A stretch of DNA of 64,000 nt from Bacillus sp. BGMRC 2118 (GCA_008364785.1 VTTJ01000001.1:1-64000), one strand, 5' to 3'; positions 45,859 through 55,282 are shown, counted from the stretch's first letter. The notes: generated from the sequence alone by a model not told the origin. Translations and numbers: made by a program.

Positions 45859-46899
45859 TTACGATTTATTCGCGAGCGCCATTTCAATGAATTCCTTCGT
45901 ATTCGGTCCATAAATTCCATCGTTGGCTAACTCTGCGTACATAGATTGAAATCTTCTGACCGCATCTTCTGTTCTTGGACCATAAATTCCATCAATATAT
46001 ACAGGGTCAAAATTGATTTCTTTTAACGCTCGTTGAAGCTGTTTGACTTCTTCACCGCTGTCACCTTGTTTAAGAATCCCAGTTGGTAACGGGAATTCAG
46101 CAATCGGCTTACTTGAAGATAGTACTTCATTTAGTTTTCCGAGTGTTTGGTTTCCGACCAATCCATCTACCAGTAAGTTATATTTCTTTTGGAAATTTAA
46201 AACAGCTCGTCTCGTTTCTTGACCGTAAATTCCATCTGCTCCATATATCGGTAAATTGAAACCAGCTCGTATAAGGTCTTGTTGTATCTCTTTTACAAAT
46301 GTCCCTTTATCATCAATTGATAGAGGAAGATCTATATACGTTCCTTTTACCATTGGGGGAGTAGGATTGCTTTCATCAAAATTTTGATAGACCTCGGTTA
46401 CATCGTTTATAAATTCATTCCACGAAATACCATGTTTTCGAAGTGCGTTTTGTGGGTCTGTTCGTCTTGCTGGATCTAACATGCTATGAGCGATAATGTC
46501 TGTTTGTGGGTTTAGGTTGTATTTACGAGCTAAATAAGCGTGATACCAAACATATCTTTTATACGCTTCCCAGAAATCAATCTTGCCTCCGTAAGCCAAT
46601 TCGACTCCTATTGCAGCATCATTCGCATCCTCACCATACCGGTTATTGTCTGTATTCACACCGTAGCGTACATGCCAGGCTTTTTCATTCGTCGGAATGA
46701 TCTCCAAGATATAATTATCATCTATAAACGTATGGGCAGATGCGCTGGGCTGAACTCTATCAAAGTAATTTCGATTGGCATAGGCGCTAGACCCCGGATT
46801 TCCCGTATCGTGACTGACAATAAACTTTACATCGTCTAGTGTTTCACCAGATCTGGAATTTCCAAAACGAATATAATCTCTAGTGATTGAATACACCAT
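45859..46899 (-). CDS. N-acetylmuramoyl-L-alanine amidase with two peptidoglycan-binding domains
   Basis: 346 aa. An Amidase_2 catalytic domain (about 1-165) has the zinc ligands His30 (IVSHDTGN), His138 (IIAHSMLD) and Asp148 and the Glu100 region IGVELAYGG. Two PG_binding_1 repeats follow (about 190-260 and 275-343; IYGADGIYGQETRRAV and VYIDGIYGPRTEDAV). It hydrolyses the amide bond between muramic acid and the stem peptide. No signal peptide is visible, as in the sporulation/phage-type amidases such as CwlA/XlyA relatives, so release may be by holin or at mother-cell lysis. ATG with AGGAGGTG. Confidence 0.88.
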   Translation of the reverse strand: MVYSITRDYIRFGNSRSGETLDDVKFIVSHDTGNPGSSAYANRNYFDRVQPSASAHTFIDDNYILEIIPTNEKAWHVRYGVNTDNNRYGEDANDAAIGVELAYGGKIDFWEAYKRYVWYHAYLARKYNLNPQTDIIAHSMLDPARRTDPQNALRKHGISWNEFINDVTEVYQNFDESNPTPPMVKGTYIDLPLSIDDKGTFVKEIQQDLIRAGFNLPIYGADGIYGQETRRAVLNFQKKYNLLVDGLVGNQTLGKLNEVLSSSKPIAEFPLPTGILKQGDSGEEVKQLQRALKEINFDPVYIDGIYGPRTEDAVRRFQSMYAELANDGIYGPNTKEFIEMALANKS

Positions 46900-47009
46900 T
46901 ACGATTCACCTCCTATGAAAATAATAAACAATAACGTAATGAGTAACGTTAAAACTAAAAAGCAGATTACACATGCAATCTACTTTTTAGCTAGAAGACT
47001 AGTTACGAA

Positions 47010-47159
47010 TTAGCACCATGCTGCGCCGACGATAATTAAGAGAATAAAAAGCACAACAATTAACGCAAATCCTCTTCCTGCACCGTAGCCTACACCTGCT
47101 ACTGGAGCTGAATACCCATAACCTGAGCAACCGTATCCAAATCCTGTTCCAAATGCCAT
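47010..47159 (-). CDS. YjcZ family sporulation mini-protein, 49 aa
   Basis: A short gene: [19 protein letters not shown], then [21 protein letters not shown] and GAAWC. A Gly/Tyr-rich head is followed by one membrane span, the pattern of the YjcZ family seen in many bacilli as spore-associated small proteins. AAAGGTGG precedes the ATG by 10 nt. It is followed upstream on the same strand by a second member at 47209-47322. Confidence 0.8.
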   Translation of the reverse strand: MAFGTGFGYGCSGYGYSAPVAGVGYGAGRGFALIVVLFILLIIVGAAWC

Positions 47160-47208
47160 TGAACTTTCGCCACCTTTCTATAGAGGTTTTATGGTTTATA
47201 TGGTTCTA

Positions 47209-47322
47209 TTAATATCCAAATCCAACATACGCTGAACCAACAATAATTAAGAGAATAAACAATACGACAATCAAGGTGAAACCTCCGCCATACCCAATTC
47301 CTGCTTCTACAACTTCACTCAT
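47209..47322 (-). CDS. YjcZ family sporulation mini-protein, 37 aa
   Basis: MSEVVEAGIGYGGGFTLIV, then [18 protein letters not shown]. Same plan as the mini-protein at 47010-47159, with the identical [10 protein letters not shown] membrane core, so the two are tandem duplicates. AAGGAGGTG precedes the ATG with 6-nt spacing. Confidence 0.8.
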   Translation of the reverse strand: MSEVVEAGIGYGGGFTLIVVLFILLIIVGSAYVGFGY

Positions 47323-47390
47323 ACTAGCACCTCCTTGGCGGTTTATAGGATAGTGTATGTATGTGACTCATAGTCGTGTGGGCGGGAAAG

Positions 47391-47442
47391 CAGAGGGACG
47401 GTTCTTCTGCTTCCACAGGAAGCAAGAGAACCGTCCCTCTGT
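47391..47442. repeat. long hairpin repeat, copy 1
   Basis: CAGAGGGACGGTTCT pairs with the mirrored AGAACCGTCCCTCTG, with an inner GCTTCC/GGAAGC stem. It is a REP-like dispersed repeat of the kind common in Bacillus intergenic regions. A second copy is at 48673-48724. Confidence 0.85.
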
Positions 47443-47511
47443 TTGTATTTACTATTTAGTAATTTACTGTAAAATAAAGAAGAAATTTAAATAATATTAG
47501 TAGGTGCAGCC

Positions 47512-48666
47512 ATGGTTCAAGTAAACTGGTTAACAGAGTTTGAGAAAGAGAACAAAGAGTTAATTTTAAATCGGTGGATACAAATACTTGAGGAACACTA
47601 TCCTGGGTTGTACGACCATACGCATCTTATGAAAAACGGAGGCATCTATTTTCAATTATTAATTGATATTTATCAACCGATTGAAAATCACAAGTACTAT
47701 CACATCATCCCTGATACAAGTGAGTATCATTCGAATAAAAATACACCTGTTGAACATTTGTTCCATTCCTCTCATATATGGAGGGAAGCTGTTTTTACAT
47801 ATGTGTGGGAGTACTTTAATCAAAAAAATGTGCCATTAGCCGACGTGAAGAGTGTACTAGATTCCCTAAATAAGAGAATTGACCAAGCTCAACGACTTAT
47901 TAGTCGCATTTATATAAACAAAGCAGAAGAAATCATTGATGAACGAGAAAAGGAGATTCAAAGACTTCATAATGACCGCCTAAATTTACTAGGAAAAATG
48001 GGTGCCAATATGGCTCATGAAATTAGAAATCCGTTAACAGCCATTGAAGGATTTCTAAAGTTAATTCGTTCAGATTTATCTCCAGACGCCTTAAGTACAG
48101 TTAATAAATACATGGATATTATTGAGGGAGAACTAGAGGGACTGTATAGACAGGTTACTGGTTTTTTAAGTTTTTCAAGGAATAACGGGATTGAAGAACC
48201 ATTTGGTAAGTATGAGAGCCATGATTTTTTGTTATCTGTAATGGATCTTGTTTATCCAAAGTGTATCAATGAAAATATTGAACTCGTGTTAGAATCAGAT
48301 GTATCCTTTTCACTTGTTGTGCAGAAAATTGCCATCCAACAGGTTTTGTCTAATTTAATTAATAATTCGATAGAGGAATTAAGTCAAAAAAATGGTCCTA
48401 GAAAAATCATCGTACGCACGGACCAGGATCAAAATAACTACTACATCAGCATTAGCGATAATGGAGATGGTATTGACCCAGCAGTAAAAGAGAAAATCTT
48501 TGAACCATTTGTTACCGGAAAGCCCAATGGAACAGGTCTTGGGTTATCGATTTGTAAACAAATAATAGAAAAAAATAAAGGTGACTTATCCTTCATAACT
48601 AAAAAAGGTGAGACGACTTTTACGATATCACTGATTAAAGATTGTGATTTGGTTGCAACGATATAA
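47512..48666 (+). CDS. sensor histidine kinase (sporulation-kinase-like)
   Basis: 384 aa, no membrane span. The first 150 residues are a helical module resembling the RsbRD N-terminal domain (EFEKENKELILNRWIQILEE). The kinase core has the H-box MAHEIRNPLTAIEGF (phosphorylated His169), N-box NLINNSIEEL, and glycine boxes DNGDGIDP and GTGLGLSI. It is most like the soluble kinases feeding the sporulation phosphorelay. No response regulator is adjacent. Two copies of a long hairpin repeat flank it (47391 and 48673). Confidence 0.88.
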   Translation: MVQVNWLTEFEKENKELILNRWIQILEEHYPGLYDHTHLMKNGGIYFQLLIDIYQPIENHKYYHIIPDTSEYHSNKNTPVEHLFHSSHIWREAVFTYVWEYFNQKNVPLADVKSVLDSLNKRIDQAQRLISRIYINKAEEIIDEREKEIQRLHNDRLNLLGKMGANMAHEIRNPLTAIEGFLKLIRSDLSPDALSTVNKYMDIIEGELEGLYRQVTGFLSFSRNNGIEEPFGKYESHDFLLSVMDLVYPKCINENIELVLESDVSFSLVVQKIAIQQVLSNLINNSIEELSQKNGPRKIIVRTDQDQNNYYISISDNGDGIDPAVKEKIFEPFVTGKPNGTGLGLSICKQIIEKNKGDLSFITKKGETTFTISLIKDCDLVATI

Positions 48667-48672
48667 CCAAAC

Positions 48673-48724
48673 AGGGGGACGGTTCTTCTGCTTCTAAAGG
48701 AAGCAAGAGAACCGTCCCTCTGTT
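48673..48724. repeat. long hairpin repeat, copy 2
   Basis: Same core GGGACGGTTCTTCTGCTTC and its mirror as copy 1. It may also serve as the terminator of the kinase gene. Confidence 0.85.
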
Positions 48725-48844
48725 TGCCTCTGTTTGGCAAAATTCGCATAAAGAAAATTCGAAAGAAATATAGTACAATAGTCATTATGGAATAATAGCG
48801 ATTTTTCCTTTATGGATGGATCACAAATAAGGAGAGATCGAGTA

Positions 48845-51214
48845 ATGGTACTACCTTTTTATATTTTTAACTTCCTAGAAATTATCGTGACAATTATTTT
48901 GTCATCCATTACTACGTTAACCGCATTAACGGCTAGTAAGAAAATAAAGAAAATCTATGAAACGAAACATAAACTGAAGACAGTTGTGCTTTACTCCATC
49001 TTGCTCGGATTTTTCTTTTGGGCCACTAATTTGTTTGTGGTGGAGTCAGTTGGACTTCCGTATGCGAAAGAGAAGTTTATTTCCTATTTCAGCTTAAATT
49101 TTATTCTGTGTTGTGTAGGATCATTTGTCGCGTTATGGATATCACAGGATAAAAAGTACAGCCAAACGGGATATATATTTTCAAGTGTTAGTATTGGACT
49201 CGTCATTTTGGGTGCTGATCTTGTAGGCTTCTTTACGTTATATCATGAAATCATTAAAATACAGCCTTTATTGTTGTTTCTATCTACCATTTTGGTTTTT
49301 TCAACTTCGTTTTCTATGCTGCGATTCTTAATACAGGTTACGAATGAAGAATTGTTTAATGTTGAGAAACACTGGTTATATGTAGGGGTTTTCCTTACAG
49401 GGATTGCACTTGCGGGGATTCCTTATATCTTACTTGTTTCAACGATTAATATAGAGAGTGTGTTTGCTGTAAAAACGGGACAGCTATTCTATTTATTACC
49501 GTTTATCTATATGGCAATAGCAAACGTGGTACTCATGATTTGCCCAGATTTGTTTGGTGAAAAGGTTTTGTTTAAGCTTATATCCCAATATAAGTCCTTG
49601 TCCAATCATAACCCGAATGCGGTATTCTCCATTGATCTAGATGGAAGAATTCTAGATGTGAATCAGGAAGCGTCTCATCTGACAGGATACAGTGTGGAGG
49701 AACTGAAGAATAAACCCGTTTTCAAGCTTCTCAGGCAGGATCGTAACACAGAGCTAGAAATGATTCTTAAAGCCGTTAAGTCAGGGGATACGAAAAATAT
49801 TGAGACGAAGGCAGTTAAAAAGGATGGATCACTGATTGATGTTAGAATTACTGCTGTACGAATCATTGTCGATAAAGAAATCGTCGGGGTATACGGAATC
49901 GTTGAAGATATCACTTCATCCAAACAAGCACTTGAAACCATTGAACATTTAGCCTATGTTAATGAGTTGACAGGCTTACCTAACAGACGTAAGGCCATGG
50001 AAAAACTGGCCGAGTTATTACAGGCAGAAGTACCATTTTCCATTTTATTAATTGATTTTGATCGATTTAAACGAATTAATGATAATTTTGGGCATACGTT
50101 TGGTGATTATTTTCTGTCCGAGGTGGCAAATAAACTAAAGAGGATTCTTCCGGAAGAGACAATTGTATCAAGGCTTGGAGGAGACGAATTTTTAGTCATC
50201 TCTCAAAATATGGAGATTACAAAAGAGGCGGAGAAAATTGTATCGGCCTTCAGAAGTTCTTTACCTGTTAATGGTGTCGATATTCTAGCCACTGCCAGTA
50301 TCGGCATTTCCTCCTATCCGATGCATTCAAATAAAATCGATGAATTATTAAAATATGCAGATATTGCGATGTACAATTCAAAGGATAACGGGGCTGATAC
50401 ATTTTCTACTTTCTCTAGTAGTATGCTAGATGAGAAAGTGAATATCCTGCTCGAAAATGACTTAAGAAGTGCGATAAAGGATAACGAGTTAGAGATTTAT
50501 TACCAGCCTAAATATGATATACGATTTAATCAACTGATCGGATCAGAAGCACTATTACGATGGAAGCATCCAATCGACGGTTTTATCTCACCTAATGTGT
50601 TTGTACCTTTAGCTGAAGAGGTTGGGCTTATCGTTGAATTAGAACGTTATGTCATAAAGTACGTCATTTCCACTCTAGCTAAATGGAAAGAAGAAGGGCT
50701 AGAATTAAATAGAGTTTCCATCAACACATCGTTTATCAGCATTTTCCAAGAGGATTTTGTAGATTATATTGTGGAACAGTTGAATCAACATGGCATAGAT
50801 GGTTCTCTAATTGAACTAGAAATTACAGAGCGGATCGTCATGAAAAACGAAGAATATGTGAATAGAACGCTTCTAAAATTGAAGGAACTAGGAATTGAAA
50901 TAAGCATGGATGACTTTGGAACTGGCTACAGTTCCCTTAGCTTCTTGCATAAGTTGCAAATTGACCGATTAAAGATAGACAAATCATTCATTGATACAAT
51001 TCAAGTAAACAGTAGTATGGTATCCACCATTATAGCCATGGCAAAAAATCTAAACCTTAAAGTCATTGCTGAAGGTGTGGAGACAACAGAGCAAGTGGAA
51101 CTGTTAAAGAAATTAGAATGCTTTGAGGTTCAAGGCTACTATTATTCACCACCAATTAATAAAGATGACTACGAGGTATTGTTGAAACAAGAAGGAATCC
51201 AAAAAGTAGATTGA
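48845..51214 (+). CDS. PAS-GGDEF-EAL cyclic-di-GMP protein with membrane sensor
   Basis: 789 aa from ATG 48845 (MVLPFYIFNF), 10 nt after AAGGAG; the ATG at 48812 is upstream of that site. Eight or so membrane spans (1-245), a PAS domain (about 260-360, AVFSIDLDGRILDVN), GGDEF (445-449, GGDEF itself intact, LTGLPNRR upstream) and EAL (Glu568-Ala-Leu; DDFGTGYSSLSFL and VIAEGVET). Both catalytic sets look intact, so it may both make and degrade c-di-GMP. Confidence 0.88.
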   Translation: MVLPFYIFNFLEIIVTIILSSITTLTALTASKKIKKIYETKHKLKTVVLYSILLGFFFWATNLFVVESVGLPYAKEKFISYFSLNFILCCVGSFVALWISQDKKYSQTGYIFSSVSIGLVILGADLVGFFTLYHEIIKIQPLLLFLSTILVFSTSFSMLRFLIQVTNEELFNVEKHWLYVGVFLTGIALAGIPYILLVSTINIESVFAVKTGQLFYLLPFIYMAIANVVLMICPDLFGEKVLFKLISQYKSLSNHNPNAVFSIDLDGRILDVNQEASHLTGYSVEELKNKPVFKLLRQDRNTELEMILKAVKSGDTKNIETKAVKKDGSLIDVRITAVRIIVDKEIVGVYGIVEDITSSKQALETIEHLAYVNELTGLPNRRKAMEKLAELLQAEVPFSILLIDFDRFKRINDNFGHTFGDYFLSEVANKLKRILPEETIVSRLGGDEFLVISQNMEITKEAEKIVSAFRSSLPVNGVDILATASIGISSYPMHSNKIDELLKYADIAMYNSKDNGADTFSTFSSSMLDEKVNILLENDLRSAIKDNELEIYYQPKYDIRFNQLIGSEALLRWKHPIDGFISPNVFVPLAEEVGLIVELERYVIKYVISTLAKWKEEGLELNRVSINTSFISIFQEDFVDYIVEQLNQHGIDGSLIELEITERIVMKNEEYVNRTLLKLKELGIEISMDDFGTGYSSLSFLHKLQIDRLKIDKSFIDTIQVNSSMVSTIIAMAKNLNLKVIAEGVETTEQVELLKKLECFEVQGYYYSPPINKDDYEVLLKQEGIQKVD

Positions 51215-51248
51215 TTGATGTAGTCTAAAGAGTTTAAGACTAGCCGTA

Positions 51249-51292
51249 ATCCCTTTATCATGCTACCATGATAAAGGGGTTATTTTCTTTGC
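51249..51292 (+). terminator. terminator after the GGDEF-EAL gene
   Basis: AATCCCTTTATCATG pairs with CATGATAAAGGGGTT around CTAC, followed by ATTTTCTTT. Confidence 0.85.
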
Positions 51293-51341
51293 AATTCAAT
51301 CAGTAGGATACATACACAATCTGATCATATGAGGTTATTTC

Positions 51342-52421
51342 ATGAATACTTACATCATAGAAGAGTTTCAGGATTTGAAACGAAAAATATATTTAGTTAT
51401 TTTACCATTTGTGATAGGTGCATCTTTGTTTGGATTTATCATGGAATTACAAAGCGACCAGCTTGATCCAATTAACAGAATCAATCTGCCACTTATGTTT
51501 AGTTGGTTTATGTATGTCTTTGTTTCCATTCTAGTAAAGAAGAAAATCTACAAGCATATGGAAGTTGTCACGTTTGTGATCATTTCATTGATTCATCTAA
51601 TAAAATTCACGTTTGTTGTTCACTATGAACTTGGACAGAATTATCAATATAATTTGGGTGAATACGCCTATTGGGTTCCACTGATCTACTTATTTATTTC
51701 CTTCACGTTTAGAGGAAAACAGGCTTTACTTATCTCCTTTGTTATCTATGGATCGTCCTTGGTAATTGGTGTTTCTAAATTGCTCCTAGATCATATTACA
51801 AATGGCCAAGTTATCGATACGTTGATTCAATTTTATTTATCTAGTTTAGTTCTATTCTTATTTTTATTCTTTTTACACAGGTTAATCGAAGTCTATATTC
51901 ATGCTCAATCCGTTCAGGAATTAGCGAATACAGATTACCTGACAAACCTTCCGAATAGAAGAGCGATGGACCAACGGTTGAATCAACAATTACATGACGT
52001 AGACGAATTTGATAATGATTTTTCTGTTATCCTGATAGACATTGATCACTTTAAAGATATTAATGATCAATATGGTCATGACATAGGAGACAACGTACTA
52101 AAAGAATTCTCAGATGTAGTCTCTCAGAATATTACAAATTATGATTATCTTGGACGATGGGGTGGAGAGGAATTTATTATTATCTGCAGCAATCAGACAC
52201 CTAAACAAGCTCAAAGTCTTTCAGAAAAGTTGAGAGAAAGCATTTCAACCTATTCATTTGATTCTATCGGAAATGTGACGGCAAGCTTTGGGATTAGTGG
52301 CTATCAACCAAATGACCTTCGTCAAACTATTCTCAAAAGAGCTGATGATGCACTTTACCAATCAAAGGCCAATGGCAGGAATTGTGTTACTGTATACTCA
52401 GATCTTGAACCAAGTAAATAA
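51342..52421 (+). CDS. membrane diguanylate cyclase (GGDEF)
   Basis: 359 aa. Six membrane spans (residues 17-190) precede a GGDEF domain with LTNLPNRR, FSVILIDIDHFKDINDQYGH and the active site GGEEF (274-278). No EAL domain. It synthesises c-di-GMP at the membrane. It stands alone, between two terminators, downstream of the bifunctional protein at 48845. Confidence 0.88.
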   Translation: MNTYIIEEFQDLKRKIYLVILPFVIGASLFGFIMELQSDQLDPINRINLPLMFSWFMYVFVSILVKKKIYKHMEVVTFVIISLIHLIKFTFVVHYELGQNYQYNLGEYAYWVPLIYLFISFTFRGKQALLISFVIYGSSLVIGVSKLLLDHITNGQVIDTLIQFYLSSLVLFLFLFFLHRLIEVYIHAQSVQELANTDYLTNLPNRRAMDQRLNQQLHDVDEFDNDFSVILIDIDHFKDINDQYGHDIGDNVLKEFSDVVSQNITNYDYLGRWGGEEFIIICSNQTPKQAQSLSEKLRESISTYSFDSIGNVTASFGISGYQPNDLRQTILKRADDALYQSKANGRNCVTVYSDLEPSK

Positions 52422-52431
52422 GTATGGATTG

Positions 52432-52462
52432 AACTGCCTGTATAGGGCAGTTTTTTTTTATA
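52432..52462 (+). terminator. terminator after the diguanylate cyclase gene
   Basis: AACTGCC pairs with GGGCAGTT, followed by eight T. Confidence 0.85.
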
Positions 52463-52510
52463 AATGGACAGGTGCAAGATGGTATAAATTAACTTTTTCA
52501 TGATTTTTAC

Positions 52511-52539
52511 TTGTAATACGATGTACCTCGTATTACAAT
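52511..52539 (+). promoter_or_regulatory. palindromic operator overlying the padR promoter
   Basis: A perfect 11-bp inverted repeat, TTGTAATACGA (52511-52521) and TCGTATTACAA (52528-52538), 6-bp spacer. TTGTAA (52511-52516) and TACAAT (52534-52539) form a -35/-10 pair exactly 17 bp apart, so the palindrome covers both boxes. It is best read as the autoregulatory site of the PadR repressor encoded 29 bp downstream. Confidence 0.75.
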
Positions 52540-52567
52540 GGTACTAACAAATAAGGAGGTGCTTTTG

Positions 52568-52891
52568 TTGGATAAGGAGCTGATGAAGGGCAGCATTGAT
52601 ATTTTACTGTTGTCGGTGATTTCTGGCCGAGAAATGTACGGCTATGAGATTGTGAAGGTATTAAAGGAGAAAAGCAATGATCTATACAATATGAGCGAAG
52701 GGACGTTATATCCGGCTCTAAAGCGGTTAGAAAAGAAAAAATGGCTGGAATCGTATTGGGCAGAGCTTGAAACAGGAAGGCGAAAGTATTACCGAATTAC
52801 GGATGATGGACGCTATGAGTTGGACAGAAAGCTCGGAGAATGGAATAGCATTAGCAATTTGATTCGCAATGTGTCAGGTGAGTTATCATGA
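52568..52891 (+). CDS. PadR family transcriptional regulator
   Basis: 107 aa from TTG 52568 (MDKELMKGSIDILLLS), correctly spaced from AAGGAGGTG; the longer frame from ATG 52538 overlaps the -10 box. Winged-helix PadR fold: GSIDILLLSVISGREMYGYEI, then MSEGTLYPALKRLEKKKWLESY and RRKYYRITDDGR. It is the repressor of the operon it heads (HAAS protein, TolB-like protein, lipoprotein). A palindromic operator lies over its promoter. It overlaps the next gene by ATGA. Confidence 0.9.
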   Translation: MDKELMKGSIDILLLSVISGREMYGYEIVKVLKEKSNDLYNMSEGTLYPALKRLEKKKWLESYWAELETGRRKYYRITDDGRYELDRKLGEWNSISNLIRNVSGELS

Positions 52892-53700
52892 GTAGAATTG
52901 ATCAGTATGTGAAGAGTATTTTAGCCAATGTGGAATGCGATGATCATGAACGTGAGGACATCATCGAAGAAATCACCACACACCTCATCGATGCTAAACG
53001 AGAGTATCAAAAGAAGGGGTACTCTGAACAGGAGGCAGAAAACATGGCTGTGAACGACTTTGGAAAAGAAGAACAAATCGGTAATGACCTGCAGCATTCA
53101 ATGTTTCCGTTCCGAAAAGAATTACTTCTTTTGATCGGATTTGGTTCGATTCTTTTCAGTTTTGCGAGCTATTACCATAATGTCATCATGTTCTCAGATA
53201 ATACGTACATCATTTTAACATTGAGTGTATTAATTGCATCTAGCATAGTATTTGCGGCAGTCAATCCACACTATTTCAGAAACAGGAAAGTGTTAGTTAA
53301 TATTCTGCTGGCCGTTTTGAATCCGTTTTATTTTATAAACCTTCTCATTATCGATACGTCTGAACATTGGTATGTTCCGATATTAGATATATTTGGTGTC
53401 GTTTTAGTCATTTGCACTCTTGTGATGATTATTTTAACAGCGATTAAAACACCAACGCATAAAAAACTAACGAAAAAGATGGCAAAGCGCAGGAAAATCA
53501 TTCATGTGGTGAATCTTATTATTGGAATCATTGTTGTTGGTTTTTCAATGTTAGTAACGTTTGGGGTACTGGTATTTGCAGGAGTTACAAAAGAATTATT
53601 GTTCCCTGCCGGCATTGTTTTCGTATGGGCTCTATTGTACTGGATCCAAATAAAGGTTGTGGACCGGAAAGGAGGCAATCATGAAACGAAAAACATTTAA
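52888..53700 (+). CDS. HAAS-domain membrane protein
   Basis: 270 aa. The N-terminal cytoplasmic HAAS module (1-68, YVKSILANVECDDHEREDII... MAVNDFGKEEQIGNDL) is followed by about six membrane spans. HAAS proteins are often coupled to PadR repressors in this overlapping (ATGA) arrangement and are thought to sense membrane or envelope state and modulate the repressor. Its 3' end overlaps the TolB-like gene by 20 bp. Confidence 0.85.
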   Translation: MSRIDQYVKSILANVECDDHEREDIIEEITTHLIDAKREYQKKGYSEQEAENMAVNDFGKEEQIGNDLQHSMFPFRKELLLLIGFGSILFSFASYYHNVIMFSDNTYIILTLSVLIASSIVFAAVNPHYFRNRKVLVNILLAVLNPFYFINLLIIDTSEHWYVPILDIFGVVLVICTLVMIILTAIKTPTHKKLTKKMAKRRKIIHVVNLIIGIIVVGFSMLVTFGVLVFAGVTKELLFPAGIVFVWALLYWIQIKVVDRKGGNHETKNI

Positions 53701-54733
53701 TATTACGTTCCTAACATCCATTTTTGTCTTGTTAGTTAGTTCAATTGCCTTTGGTTTTTGGCATTCTTCTAAGGATACAAAGGAAAACTTCACAGGACTT
53801 GGAGCAAGCGTTGCAGTCTCTCCCGATGATCAGACGATAATCTTTCCTTACCAATGGAAAGAGAGTTCTGGAATTTACAAGGCTGACCTTACTGGTGAAA
53901 ATGTGGAAGAACTGACTTCTTTAGTCACTGGTGTTGATATAGAACCACAATTCTCCCCGGACGGGTCCAAAATTGTGTACATACACCAAGAGGGAGAGGA
54001 AGAGCCAAAACAGACACTCCACATAATGAATGCAGATGGCAGTAATCAAGTGGCGTTAACAAATGATGACTACTTTGTATCAGAAGCGGTGTTTTCAACA
54101 GATGGAAGGAAAATCTATTTCTTAAACGCTGGCGTATATACGAACTATTCGCCGATTACAGGAGCAAGGCCACATGAATTTGATATTTATTCCATGAACG
54201 TGGACGGAACAGATATTCGAAGGTTAACTGAATACGCCAATTACACAATGAGTGATCTAACCATTTCATCAGACGGGAGCTATTTGTATTTCCAAATGTA
54301 TAACGATGAAAAAGTGGAAGAACCAAGTGATACCTTTGAAGAGAACAAGGAAATTTTTAAAATGTCTTTAACTGACACTAAGGAAATTACTTCATTTGTG
54401 CCAAAAGGAAATTACGGTGTTCAAGATCTATATGACGTAGTTTTCTCACAAGAGGAGAAATTTCTTGCCTTCACAGCCGTCACAGAAGAATCAAAGGATT
54501 CTAGTTTGTATAAATACGAATTATTCCTTACAGACATGACAACAAACGAAACGAGACAACTTACACATCTAGACTCTTATTCTGGTAAACCCGTATTCTT
54601 ACACACTACTAATCAAATGCTCTTTTTAGAAAATTACAACTGGCCAGGAAAGCCACTCAAACAAAAACTATGGAAACTGAATTTAGAAAGCATGGAGATG
54701 GAAGAGATTGAATTGGCTATAGGGGATGAGTAA
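53681..54733 (+). CDS. TolB-like beta-propeller protein
   Basis: 350 aa from ATG 53681 (MKRKTFNITFLTS) behind AAGGAGG, not from the upstream TTG. A signal-anchor (5-27) leads to repeated WD40/TolB-type blades: SVAVSPDDQTIIF, QFSPDGSKIVYI, MNADGSNQVALTNDD, FSTDGRKIYFL, SSDGSYLYFQM. It is predicted extracytoplasmic and peripheral to the membrane. Third gene of the PadR operon; function unknown. Confidence 0.82.
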   Translation: MKRKTFNITFLTSIFVLLVSSIAFGFWHSSKDTKENFTGLGASVAVSPDDQTIIFPYQWKESSGIYKADLTGENVEELTSLVTGVDIEPQFSPDGSKIVYIHQEGEEEPKQTLHIMNADGSNQVALTNDDYFVSEAVFSTDGRKIYFLNAGVYTNYSPITGARPHEFDIYSMNVDGTDIRRLTEYANYTMSDLTISSDGSYLYFQMYNDEKVEEPSDTFEENKEIFKMSLTDTKEITSFVPKGNYGVQDLYDVVFSQEEKFLAFTAVTEESKDSSLYKYELFLTDMTTNETRQLTHLDSYSGKPVFLHTTNQMLFLENYNWPGKPLKQKLWKLNLESMEMEEIELAIGDE

Positions 54734-54758
54734 TTGAGAAATAAAAAGCAGGTGAAAA

Positions 54759-55136
54759 ATGAAAAAGGGATTTGTCTTGATAGTATCTGTAGCATTTCTT
54801 TTGATTGTTGGATGTACAAATCAACCAAACATTATATCCGAAGAAACAATGATTATTGAAGAACAGATTGATACGGAAGGTCAGTATAATGTAATTAAAG
54901 AGATCACGGACAAAGCAGAAATTGAAACCGTTGTTGAAATCTTTAAAAACGCACGATGGGAAGAAGCATGGGACAAAAGCACGTTTCCAGATTATGTGAT
55001 GAACAACCGTTATGATCTTTGGATACGATCCAACAATACGCTAAAAGTAAGAATCTACAGTAAAGATGCCATTTTATCAAAAAAGGATTCAAAGAGGTTA
55101 TATGAAATGATGACAGATGAAAAGCTCGGTGAATAA
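54759..55136 (+). CDS. small lipoprotein, 125 aa
   Basis: Signal with lipobox LIVGC, Cys19 lipidated. The mature 107 residues (IISEETMIIEEQIDTEG... YDLWIRSNNTLKVRIY) resemble small envelope lipoproteins without known domain. Last gene of the PadR operon; a hairpin overlapping its stop (AAGCTCGGTGA / TCACGGGGCTT) terminates transcription. Confidence 0.78.
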   Translation: MKKGFVLIVSVAFLLIVGCTNQPNIISEETMIIEEQIDTEGQYNVIKEITDKAEIETVVEIFKNARWEEAWDKSTFPDYVMNNRYDLWIRSNNTLKVRIYSKDAILSKKDSKRLYEMMTDEKLGE

Positions 55137-55203
55137 ATTTCACGGGGCTTTTTATTGTTAGGAGCTGTTTATTATAAAATTAACGAACAAACGTTCTATT
55201 ATA

Positions 55204-55212
55204 TGGTATAAT
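55204..55212 (+). promoter_or_regulatory. extended -10 promoter of the type I toxin
   Basis: TGGTATAAT, an extended -10 element, lies 71 nt before the toxin ATG. The leader contains the segment AGACGGTTAG that can pair with CTAACCGTCT of the 3' part. Confidence 0.6.
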
Positions 55213-55282
55213 AAAACTAACAACTACATAAAAGCAGGTAGACGGTTAGCCACTTTCCTTTAAGAAGGGAGGTGGAATAAAA

